This document shows positions 1-5,202 of a stretch of 5,798 nucleotides of DNA, one piece after another (position 1 is the stretch's first letter; the number at the start of each line of letters is the position of its first letter). Below the pieces are notes generated by a model. The model was given only the letters and a program-made list of their open reading frames with translations. It did no database searches and was not told where the DNA came from. The translations under genes and the position numbers were made by a program. Source of the DNA: Hyphomicrobiales bacterium (GTDB taxonomy: Bacteria; Pseudomonadota; Alphaproteobacteria; Rhizobiales; JAUVMS01); contig JAUVMS010000246.1 of assembly GCA_030600135.1 (NCBI GenBank), forward strand, positions 1 to 5,798, read 5' to 3'.

Positions 1-1234
1 ACATCACGGGCGTCATATATTTGATGGCGAGGCGAGCCGCCTCGATGGCGCACTCAAAGCAGTCTTGCGCATTGCTTGCCGCGATTACGGGCAGCGGGGT
101 ATCGCCATTCCTACCGTAAACCGCTTGCAGCAAATCCGACTGCTCGGTCTTCGTCGGCAGTCCGGTGGATGGCCCGCCACGCTGGACATTGACGACGACG
201 AGCGGCAATTCGGCGGCAACCGCCAAGCCGATCGCCTCGGTCTTTAGGGCGATGCCGGGCCCCGAACTGGAGGTGACCGCCAGGCAGCCGGAAAAGGAGG
301 CGCCAATTGCCGAGCAAACCGCCGCGATTTCATCCTCGGCGTGGAAGGTGACGACACCCTGATCCTTGTGGCGCGACAGCAGATGAAGGAGCGGTGAGGC
401 GGGCGTGATGGGGTATGACGCAAAGTAAAGCGGCAGGTCGGCCAGCTTGGCTGCGGCGATGAGCCCGAGCCCCAACGATTCGATCCCAGTCGCGGTGCGA
501 TACTCGCCAGGCGCCAAGGCCGCAGGGGGCATTGAAATCGTGGAAAAATATTCAGGGATTTCAGCAGTCTCGCCATATGCGTGGCCAGCGTTGAGGGCAG
601 CGACGTTCGCCGCGGCAAGTTCCGGAACGGCGGCGAATTTCTTCTTCAACCAATCGGTGATCGACGTACGGTCTCGTTTAAAAATCCACAGCACGAGACC
701 AAGAGCCCACATATTCTTGCAGCGCAGGGAATTTTTGCGCCCCAGCCCGTACCCCTCAACGGCTTGAAGTGTCAGCTGGGTCATATTGATCGGCAACGTC
801 TGGTACGGCGCCAGGGACCCGTCATCAACCGGCGAACTCCCGTAGCCCGCCTTGGTCAGGTTGCGATCGGTGAATGCGCCCTCATCGAAGATGATCAAGC
901 CGCCTGTCCGCAAATCGTCAATCTGGGTCTTGAGCCCGGCTGGGTTCATGACCACCAGCAAGTCCGCCCGATCGCCTGACGTGAAAATCTCGGTCGAGCC
1001 GAAGTTGATGGAATATGACGACACACCATAGACCGTACCGACGGGCGCGCGAATTTCAGCCGGGTAATCCGGCAACGTGGCAAAATCGTTTTGCGCCAAG
1101 GCAGTTGAAGCCGCGAATTGGGTGCCCGTGAGTTGCATACCATCGCCTGAATCGCCTGCGAAACGGACACGGGCATAATCGCGTGATTCTAGGAAACTGC
1201 CGCCGTCATCACTGCGCAATTCGGGTCGAGCCAT
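1..1234 (-). CDS. korA: 2-oxoacid:ferredoxin oxidoreductase, fused gamma-alpha subunit (KorA-like), 3' end cut off by the window edge
   Basis: The frame is open from the ATG at 1234-1232 to the left edge, giving 411 residues without a stop; I translated it by hand across the whole stretch. Residues about 20-200 form the gamma domain, opening with AGDSGDGMQLTGTQF (26-40). From about 265 comes the pyrimidine-binding alpha domain, with SYPITPASP (273-281), HAEDE (298-302), TSSSGPG (321-327) and RGGPSTGLPTKTEQSDL (352-368). These are hallmarks of fused KorA-type subunits, which with KorB oxidatively decarboxylate 2-oxoacids to acyl-CoA and reduce ferredoxin in the cytoplasm. In the family the YPITP threonine contacts the 2-oxoacid. 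Family members run to about 600 residues, so roughly a third is missing, and korB probably lies further left (inference). The start is firm: AAAGGAGG sits 8 nt upstream. The substrate is uncertain; 2-oxoglutarate is only the commonest for this architecture. The fdxA product in this window is a plausible electron acceptor. Confidence 0.93.
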   Translation of the reverse strand, partial: MARPELRSDDGGSFLESRDYARVRFAGDSGDGMQLTGTQFAASTALAQNDFATLPDYPAEIRAPVGTVYGVSSYSINFGSTEIFTSGDRADLLVVMNPAGLKTQIDDLRTGGLIIFDEGAFTDRNLTKAGYGSSPVDDGSLAPYQTLPINMTQLTLQAVEGYGLGRKNSLRCKNMWALGLVLWIFKRDRTSITDWLKKKFAAVPELAAANVAALNAGHAYGETAEIPEYFSTISMPPAALAPGEYRTATGIESLGLGLIAAAKLADLPLYFASYPITPASPLLHLLSRHKDQGVVTFHAEDEIAAVCSAIGASFSGCLAVTSSSGPGIALKTEAIGLAVAAELPLVVVNVQRGGPSTGLPTKTEQSDLLQAVYGRNGDTPLPVIAASNAQDCFECAIEAARLAIKYMTPVM

Positions 1235-1242
1235 CTATCGAT

Positions 1243-1250
1243 CCTCCTTT
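1243..1250 (-). promoter_or_regulatory. Strong ribosome binding site of korA
   Basis: On the minus strand the sequence AAAGGAGG ends 8 nt before the ATG at 1234. This is an almost full anti-16S match at ideal spacing, so it fixes the korA start and implies efficient translation. Confidence 0.9.
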
Positions 1251-1266
1251 GCGACAACTCGCGCAC

Positions 1267-1296
1267 TCATTTTAAGGAGTATACTCCTCGAAATGA
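1267..1296. promoter_or_regulatory. Operator-like palindrome over the korA promoter
   Basis: The core AGGAGTATACTCCT (1275-1288) is a perfect 14-bp palindrome. Beyond a 2-bp mismatch on each side, TCATTT (1267-1272) pairs with AAATGA (1291-1296), so 26 of 30 positions are dyad-symmetric. Its size and its overlap with the -10 box fit a MarR dimer site, and marR is the divergent gene. A sister palindrome with the same consensus, nGGAGYATRCTCCn, lies before fdxA. Assignment to this MarR protein is inference from position. Confidence 0.75.
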
Positions 1297-1305
1297 AACC
1301 GTCAA
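1278..1305 (-). promoter_or_regulatory. Predicted sigma70-type promoter of korA
   Basis: On the minus strand TTGACG (1305-1300) and TATACT (1283-1278) are separated by 16 bp, each matching 5 of 6 consensus bases. Initiation would be expected near 1271, giving a leader of roughly 35-40 nt. The -10 hexamer lies entirely inside the palindrome at 1275-1288, so a protein bound there would block RNA polymerase. This is pattern matching only. Confidence 0.7.
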
Positions 1306-1354
1306 GCAACCATGCACATCAAGCTTGGGCCGACATCAATGATGGCCGCCACGA

Positions 1355-1378
1355 TCTAGCAGGCTGTTGAAAAACTCG
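1355..1378 (+). repeat. Left terminal inverted repeat of the MITE-like element
   Basis: It begins TCTAGCAGGCTG, continues TTGAAAAACTCG, and pairs with 1514-1537. The two mismatches are at positions 13 (T versus C) and 18 (A versus G) of the repeat. Confidence 0.85.
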
Positions 1379-1513
1379 TGTGGATCGCGACACCTGTCGA
1401 TTTTTTGCCTCCGACGAGAAGCGGCGGACAGCGCGCTGCCGGTGCATCGGGCAAGCAAAGCGACGACGGCCGGGGGCGAAAAAACACGGTGTCCCAAAGC
1501 GATGCGAGCTCAC

Positions 1514-1537
1514 CGAGTTCTTCAGCAGCCTGCTAGA
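1514..1537 (-). repeat. Right terminal inverted repeat of the MITE-like element
   Basis: Read on the minus strand it begins TCTAGCAGGCTG and continues CTGAAGAACTCG, matching the left repeat at 22 of 24 positions. Flanking bases outside the pair (ACGA on the left, GCAC on the right) show no longer direct repeat. Confidence 0.85.
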
Positions 1538-1734
1538 GCACAACTGGAACATTGGTCGGTATGTGCACGAGTTTGGGCCGAGTCATCTAAACCGAGCGCG
1601 ATCTGGCTGTCCAGTTCGCACGACAACGGTTTGGGATGGCAGGCGTGTCGTGATAATGCGATGGCCGGCGGTGATGGATGGCACTCGGCAAGCCCGAGCC
1701 CAGCGGATCGAGCAAATCATAGGAAGTTGCCGGC
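1538..1734. other. Non-coding leader region upstream of marR
   Basis: No convincing gene lies here. A weak plus-strand promoter candidate is TTTGGG (1630-1635) with GATAAT (1652-1657) at 16-bp spacing. AGGAAG (1721-1726) is a fair ribosome binding site for marR. I found no copy of the GGAGYATRCTCC palindrome, so autoregulation through the same site is not visible in this stretch. If marR is autoregulated, the control would have to come from the korA operator across the MITE-like insertion. Confidence 0.45.
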
Positions 1735-2265
1735 ATGATGGAATCAAGCGCTGATGAGAAGTCACGGCCAGGCAAGCGACCTGGCCGGCCCTATTCGGAT
1801 TTGTGGTCTCGGCCCGGTTTCCTGATACGCCGGTTGCATCAAATACACATCGGTCTGTTCGCCGAGGAATGTCAGCAATTTGACATTACGCCGGTCCAGT
1901 ACGGCTTGCTCACGGTGCTCTATAGTGGAAATGCTCTGGACCAAGTCACACTTGCGACCGAAGTCGGCATCGATCGCACCAGCGGCGCTGACGTAATGCG
2001 GCGGTTGGAACGACGTGGCCTTTTGGTTCGGGTTCAATCCAAAGAGGATCGCCGCGCAAAGCTGGTGCAGATTACCGACGAGGGAAAGGCCCTGGTGCGG
2101 GCCATGCAACCGTCTATGGAGCGCGCGCAGCAGCGTTTGCTCGCGCCCTTGAAGGCCGCGGAACAAGAATCATTTGTCAAGCTGATGCAGCAATTGATAT
2201 TGGCGAACAATTCCGCCAGCCGGGCCCCGATGCCGAAAAACATGATCCGGGTCGAGCAATCGTGA
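1735..2265 (+). CDS. MarR-family transcriptional regulator
   Basis: This 176-residue cytoplasmic protein has the MarR winged-helix fold. An N-terminal dimerisation helix covers about 25-48 (PGFLIRRLHQIHIGLF), followed by ITPVQYGLLTVL (51-62). The helix-turn-helix runs about 69-97, with recognition helix RTSGADVMRRLERRGLL (81-97). The wing is SKEDRRAKLVQIT (102-114), containing the family D-R-R...L..T signature. C-terminal helices (about 126-158) complete the dimer interface, and a basic proline-rich N-terminal tail (11-20) precedes the fold. MarR proteins usually repress nearby catabolic genes and release DNA on binding a small acidic or aromatic ligand. It is divergent from korA and convergent with fdxA, and both of those have matching palindromes at their promoters, making it the likely regulator. 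ATG 1735 is chosen over ATG 1738 because it lies closer to AGGAAG at 1721. The ligand is unknown. Confidence 0.93.
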   Translation: MMESSADEKSRPGKRPGRPYSDLWSRPGFLIRRLHQIHIGLFAEECQQFDITPVQYGLLTVLYSGNALDQVTLATEVGIDRTSGADVMRRLERRGLLVRVQSKEDRRAKLVQITDEGKALVRAMQPSMERAQQRLLAPLKAAEQESFVKLMQQLILANNSASRAPMPKNMIRVEQS

Positions 2266-2271
2266 AAGGTC

Positions 2272-2601
2272 TCACGCAGCCGGATTGGGGCTGAGGAAAT
2301 CGACCTTGTCGGTCCTCTCCTTCCACGCATCGGCGTCTTTGGGGACGACACCGATTTCCGTGATGTTGGGCCAAATGGCGGCATATTTGGTGTTGATTTC
2401 CAACCACTTCTGGTCATCCACATCGGTGTCGGGGACGATCGCGTCGACCGGGCACTCTGGCTCGCAAACACCGCAGTCGATGCACTCGTCGGGATGGATC
2501 ACGAGAATATTTTCGCCTTCATAAAAGCAGTCCACCGGGCAAACGGTAACACAGTCTTGATACTTGCAGTTGATGCAGCTTTCGGTAACGAGATACGTCA
2601 T
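2272..2601 (-). CDS. fdxA: 7Fe ferredoxin, FdxA type ([3Fe-4S][4Fe-4S])
   Basis: This 109-residue soluble electron carrier matches the Azotobacter FdI/FdxA family along its whole length. By homology Cys9, Cys17 and Cys50 bind the [3Fe-4S] cluster, and Cys21, Cys40, Cys43 and Cys46 bind the [4Fe-4S] cluster. The extra conserved Cys12 and Cys25 are present, as are PVDCFYEG (22-29), HPDECIDCGVCEPECP (36-51) and the family tail motif IWPNITE. The ATG at 2601 is chosen because GAGGAA lies 8 nt upstream; an in-frame TTG at 2682 would run into the DUF2848 stop and lacks support. It has its own upstream palindrome and possible promoter, shared in design with korA, so it is a good candidate for the KorAB electron acceptor. 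It may also be co-transcribed with DUF2848, whose stop is 77 bp upstream. FdxA proteins also exist as general ferredoxins, so dedication to this locus is inferred from context. Confidence 0.95.
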   Translation of the reverse strand: MTYLVTESCINCKYQDCVTVCPVDCFYEGENILVIHPDECIDCGVCEPECPVDAIVPDTDVDDQKWLEINTKYAAIWPNITEIGVVPKDADAWKERTDKVDFLSPNPAA

Positions 2602-2625
2602 TGACCGTTCCTCAATGCGCTTTTG

Positions 2626-2639
2626 CGGAGCATGCTCCG
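2626..2639. promoter_or_regulatory. Operator-like palindrome upstream of fdxA
   Basis: CGGAGCATGCTCCG is a perfect 14-bp palindrome in the gap between the DUF2848 stop and fdxA. It matches the korA operator core AGGAGTATACTCCT in the shared frame nGGAGYATRCTCCn; the differences are symmetric, so both sites keep full dyad symmetry. It lies 25 bp upstream of the fdxA ATG, where a repressor could block initiation or read-through from DUF2848. The flanks are less symmetric than at korA. Confidence 0.7.
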
Positions 2640-2657
2640 TATATGCATGAACGGCAA
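2629..2657 (-). promoter_or_regulatory. Possible fdxA promoter
   Basis: On the minus strand TTGCCG (2657-2652) lies 17 bp from CATGCT (2634-2629), which is inside the operator palindrome. The arrangement copies the korA promoter (TTGACG, 16 bp, TATACT within the palindrome). The -10 match is poor (3 of 6), so the call rests mainly on that parallel. Confidence 0.35.
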
Positions 2658-2678
2658 CCTCGCGTTCCGAGCGTGATC

Positions 2679-3377
2679 TCAACCGCGAATGGGCACCGGC
2701 AAAACGTCGTAGGCGTGGCTGATTTTGCGACCACGAACAGGATCTTCGAGCTCGAATTCGAAGCGAGGGGCATACCGGACACCGCCGATTGCGCCGCAGG
2801 TGCCACCGAACATGAGCGTGCCCTCTTCCAGCTCGCGGTCGCCTTCACCATAGTGGCTCAACAGTTCGCCGGGCGACAACAGGCCCGCGACGCCGCCGTC
2901 CTGATACAGAACGCGTTCGCCACCGCCATGAACAAAGGCGCGTAGGCGCAGCTCGTCCCAATGATCCTCAACCTCAGCTAGTGGCCAAAATGTCTTGGCG
3001 ATGGGCTTGTCGCAAAGCTGCTTGGCCAAGGTGATCCCAAAGCGCTCGAACGCGCGATCCGTATGATCGGAGCCGGCACCGACCCAAATCCGCCCGCCCG
3101 TCTTCAGCATCACGTATTCGGCCTCGCCGCTTGAGGCGTCACCGATCACCTCGACCGCATCGGCAGTGACGATCCGTGTAACGCCGACGCGGTAGAATGT
3201 CGGCAATTGCTCGGGCGGCGTGACGCCGATCTTGGCAAGCTCGTCGATGTGATGCTGGAGCGCGGCCTTGTCGCGGCCGGTCCAGCCACCGACCACCGCC
3301 TTTTTGACGACGATCGTTCGCGTGGTTGTTACATCGCCGTCGAGGAAATCCAGGGTCAGTTCGATCTGGGCGGCCAA
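2679..3377 (-). CDS. DUF2848 family protein
   Basis: Reading from TTG at 3377-3375 gives 232 residues, the usual size for DUF2848. Recognised family motifs are GWTGRD (31-36), FYRV (61-64), SSGEAEYV (82-89), GSDHTDR (102-108), KQLCDKP (119-125), and a C-terminal MFGGTCGAIGG (189-199) followed by ELEDP (209-213). The biochemical role of the family is unknown to me; the late GT..G..FE.ELEDP pattern faintly recalls fumarylacetoacetate-hydrolase-like folds, but that is a weak impression. The frame stays open upstream to 3566, but that part overlaps the amidase and has non-family composition. TTG is chosen because AAGGA lies 9 nt before it and family similarity starts there, only 17 bp after the amidase stop. 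DUF2848 genes are often found next to amidases (from memory), so a joint step is likely. Confidence 0.87.
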   Translation of the reverse strand: MAAQIELTLDFLDGDVTTTRTIVVKKAVVGGWTGRDKAALQHHIDELAKIGVTPPEQLPTFYRVGVTRIVTADAVEVIGDASSGEAEYVMLKTGGRIWVGAGSDHTDRAFERFGITLAKQLCDKPIAKTFWPLAEVEDHWDELRLRAFVHGGGERVLYQDGGVAGLLSPGELLSHYGEGDRELEEGTLMFGGTCGAIGGVRYAPRFEFELEDPVRGRKISHAYDVLPVPIRG

Positions 3378-3384
3378 GTTAATT

Positions 3385-3391
3385 CTTCCTT
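3385..3391 (-). promoter_or_regulatory. Ribosome binding site that decides the TTG start of DUF2848
   Basis: AAGGAAG on the minus strand begins just after the amidase TAA (3397-3395), and its AAGGA core stands 9 nt before TTG 3377. No in-frame ATG near here fits as well, so the gene very probably uses a non-ATG start. Confidence 0.7.
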
Positions 3392-3394
3392 CAG

Positions 3395-4738
3395 TTATCC
3401 GGACCGTATGGCGTATTCGACGCCACGAGCGATGGCGAGCAGTCGGCGGTCCTGGCCGGTGTCGGCCATGAGCATGAAGCCAACCGGCGCCGTTCCCAAT
3501 TCGTGGCATGGAATGGATATTGCTGGTCGATCGAGGAAGTTGCCGACGGCTGTGTTGCGCAGACACAGGAGGTTGATGGGATTGGAGAGTTCCGGATCCG
3601 AAAGGGACGCAATTGTCGGCGGCGTGATTTGAACGGTCGGCAGGGCAAGTGCGTCGAACATGTGGGCTTTTTTGCGAACCACTGCGATCAAGCGCGCGCG
3701 CTGCTCGATGAGCTCAATATAGTCCGCGGCACTTTGTGCCTTTCCGGCTTCGAACCTGGCCCGCACCCAGGGATCATAGTGCTCGGCGCGGCTCTCCAAA
3801 TATGTCCGATGCCAAGCATAGGCATCGGCGCCAACCAGACCACCATTACGATTGACGTGCGGCAGTTCGCCCAGCTCGTTGATGGTGATCGGCTTGAGCG
3901 TTACCCCCCGGCTCGACAGGCGCGCGAGCGCGGTTTGATAGGATGCAGCGACATGGTCATCGAGCTTTTCCGTCACATAACCCTCGAGCACGCCAATTCT
4001 GAGCCCAATCTCCGGAAAGGACTCCTCATCCACTCCCTCGCCGCCCGACAAGACAGAATCGAGCACGGCGCAGCACGACACGCTGTTGGCCAAAGGTCCG
4101 ATTGAATCGAGAGTTTTCGAGAGGGGAAATGCGCCTTGGCGCGGGACGCGCGCGGACGTGCTCTTGAAGCCGACAATGCCGCAAAACGCAGCCGGTATGC
4201 GGCATGACCCACCGGTGTCGGTGCCGATTGTTGCCGCCGCCATGCCGTCAGCCACTGAAACGGCGCCACCTGACGTCGAGCCGCCGGGAATGCGCCCCGA
4301 TGGTCGATCGTAGGGATTGAGCGGGGTGCCGAAATGTGTGTTCATGCCGAGCCCTGAATAGGCGAACTCGGTCATGTTGGTCTTTCCGAGGAGAACAAAT
4401 CCGGCGCGTCGCAGACGGGAAACGACAACGCAATCAACCGCGGCCGCAGCCTCCTCGTCAAGCACGCGAGAACCTGCCCGCGTGACCTCGCCGGCGACAT
4501 CAAAGAGATCCTTGATCGATATGGGGATGCCGGCGAACGACGGCACGTGCAAGCCCTTTGTACGAGCCTGGTCGATATGATCCGCCTCGGCTTTTGCGCG
4601 CTCTTCATAGACAGTGAGGAAGGCGCGCGAGCCCTCTCCCTCTGAATCCGCGATCGCCGATAGGCAGCGATCGACAAGCTCGCGCGACGTGACCTTACCG
4701 CGTGCGAGCTTGCGCGACATATCCACTAGGTTGGACAT
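3395..4738 (-). CDS. Amidase-signature family amidohydrolase
   Basis: This 447-residue protein has the amidase-signature Ser-cisSer-Lys triad. Lys76 lies in GIPISIKDLFD (70-80), the cis-Ser is Ser154 in GGSTSGGA (152-159), and the nucleophile Ser178 lies in GTDTGGSCRIPAAFCG (172-187). The spacing of 24 residues between Ser154 and Ser178 equals that in FAAH. Such enzymes hydrolyse carboxamides, and relatives include GatA, aryl-amidases and ureidoacid hydrolases. A GatA role is unlikely because no gatB/gatC is adjacent and the neighbours are catabolic. No signal peptide is seen, so it is cytoplasmic. ATG 4738 is preferred, with AGGCGG a few bases upstream; an in-frame TTG at 4777 would add 13 residues without a good ribosome site. 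It lies 72 bp after the cupin and 17 bp before DUF2848, consistent with one operon. The substrate cannot be told from sequence; an amide made after ring reduction is a reasonable guess from context. Confidence 0.92.
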   Translation of the reverse strand: MSNLVDMSRKLARGKVTSRELVDRCLSAIADSEGEGSRAFLTVYEERAKAEADHIDQARTKGLHVPSFAGIPISIKDLFDVAGEVTRAGSRVLDEEAAAAVDCVVVSRLRRAGFVLLGKTNMTEFAYSGLGMNTHFGTPLNPYDRPSGRIPGGSTSGGAVSVADGMAAATIGTDTGGSCRIPAAFCGIVGFKSTSARVPRQGAFPLSKTLDSIGPLANSVSCCAVLDSVLSGGEGVDEESFPEIGLRIGVLEGYVTEKLDDHVAASYQTALARLSSRGVTLKPITINELGELPHVNRNGGLVGADAYAWHRTYLESRAEHYDPWVRARFEAGKAQSAADYIELIEQRARLIAVVRKKAHMFDALALPTVQITPPTIASLSDPELSNPINLLCLRNTAVGNFLDRPAISIPCHELGTAPVGFMLMADTGQDRRLLAIARGVEYAIRSG

Positions 4739-4763
4739 TTGACCGCCTTTGACGGGTCCTGCT

Positions 4764-4809
4764 GTCCCGGAGCGCAAGTCTTTGCGGCGGGAAAGCCGAC
4801 TACCGGGAC
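4764..4809 (-). other. Possible intercistronic stem-loop after the cupin gene
   Basis: GTCCCGG (4764-4770) and CCGGGAC (4803-4809) form a 7-bp perfect GC-rich stem around 32 nt, and CGGC/GCCG inside could pair further. It starts right after the cupin stop at 4811. No T-run follows, so a simple intrinsic terminator is unlikely; RNA processing or stability control between cupin and amidase is possible. Chance pairing in GC-rich DNA is not excluded. Confidence 0.3.
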
Positions 4810-4810
4810 C

Positions 4811-5191
4811 TTATTGAGGATCGTAGTAATGCTGCTCGATCAACAGGCAGCCGTTTTCAGTGCGAAACGGGCCATGTGGCACATGCGGCGGGCGGCAGCA
4901 ATAGGTATCGGCGACGAATTTTTCGCCACCCTCGCCGTTCACGTCGCTCCCGACCCACATGTCACCGGAGATGACATAAACCTCTTCCCAATAGTCATGT
5001 TCGAAGGGTTCTGTGGTGTATGTGCCAGGCTCGAATTTCAGCAACCTGGTGTGACCGCCACATTTGTTCTCCATGTCGAGCGTGCCGGCCAAAATCTTTT
5101 GCTTGATGCCCGAGGGGTAACCTTTTGGCGTCTCCCAGCCTTCGTCCATGTCGAGTTGAATGAATTCGAAATGTTCTTTGTTTACTGCCAT
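4811..5191 (-). CDS. Small single-domain cupin protein
   Basis: This 126-residue cytoplasmic protein has one cupin barrel. Motif 1 lies in EPGTYTTEPFEHDYWEEVYVISGD (54-77), with His65 and Glu69 as probable metal ligands. Motif 2 is RPPHVPHGPF (100-109), with His106 as ligand and His103 nearby. The first histidine of the classic HxH pair appears to be Phe63, so metal ligation is altered or uses His103. The RPPHVPHG block resembles ChrR-type and other small catabolic cupins, which act as isomerases, dioxygenases or sensors; nothing picks among these. The start is secure: AGGAAGAG lies upstream of ATG 5191, and its AGGA overlaps the TAG stop of the PreA-like gene, 11 bp away, suggesting translational coupling. 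A role in converting a product of the reductase or amidase is inference. Confidence 0.85.
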   Translation of the reverse strand: MAVNKEHFEFIQLDMDEGWETPKGYPSGIKQKILAGTLDMENKCGGHTRLLKFEPGTYTTEPFEHDYWEEVYVISGDMWVGSDVNGEGGEKFVADTYCCRPPHVPHGPFRTENGCLLIEQHYYDPQ

Positions 5192-5202
5192 GATAACTCT
5201 TC

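Larger units (their letters stand above)
1355..1537. mobile_element. 183-bp MITE-like element with terminal inverted repeats
   Basis: The ends are near-perfect 24-bp inverted repeats (1355-1378 and 1514-1537), identical at 22 of 24 positions. Each end carries an outer CTAG (1356-1359 and 1533-1536), which may be a duplicated palindromic target or part of the repeat. No credible coding frame lies inside, so this is a non-autonomous or internally deleted insertion sequence. From memory, the GGCTGTTGAAAAACTC-type end resembles ends of DDE-transposase elements such as the IS1182 group; the family is not established here. It sits in the divergent spacer between the korA promoter and marR, so it disrupts no gene but may have moved marR away from older upstream signals. 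Confidence 0.75.

Noticed and set aside
65..979. Several open frames on both strands within the left part of the window
   Set aside because: They overlap the continuous 411-codon korA frame, whose gamma and alpha domain motifs are unmistakable.
1367..1765. Open frames of 60-124 codons across the MITE-like element and marR leader
   Set aside because: They have no ribosome binding site or recognisable motif, arginine-rich shadow composition, and they cross the element boundary. A transposase relic was considered but no catalytic motif is seen.
2261..2276. Bidirectional terminator between marR and fdxA
   Set aside because: The stem is only 5 bp and no T-run follows on either strand, so I list it as a dyad observation and not as a terminator.
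2643..2648. ATGCAT palindrome near the fdxA operator
   Set aside because: A 6-bp palindrome is expected often by chance, and it shows no relation to the GGAGYATRCTCC motif.
3378..3566. N-terminal extension of the DUF2848 frame
   Set aside because: It overlaps the amidase 3' end in another frame, and DUF2848 similarity begins only after TTG 3377.
3503..4105. 200-codon plus-strand open frame
   Set aside because: It lies fully opposite the amidase gene, which has clear catalytic motifs. The plus-strand translation has no recognisable domain.
4739..4777. Alternative TTG start of the amidase
   Set aside because: It has no good Shine-Dalgarno, whereas ATG 4738 is preceded by AGGCGG at suitable spacing and amidase N-termini normally start about there.
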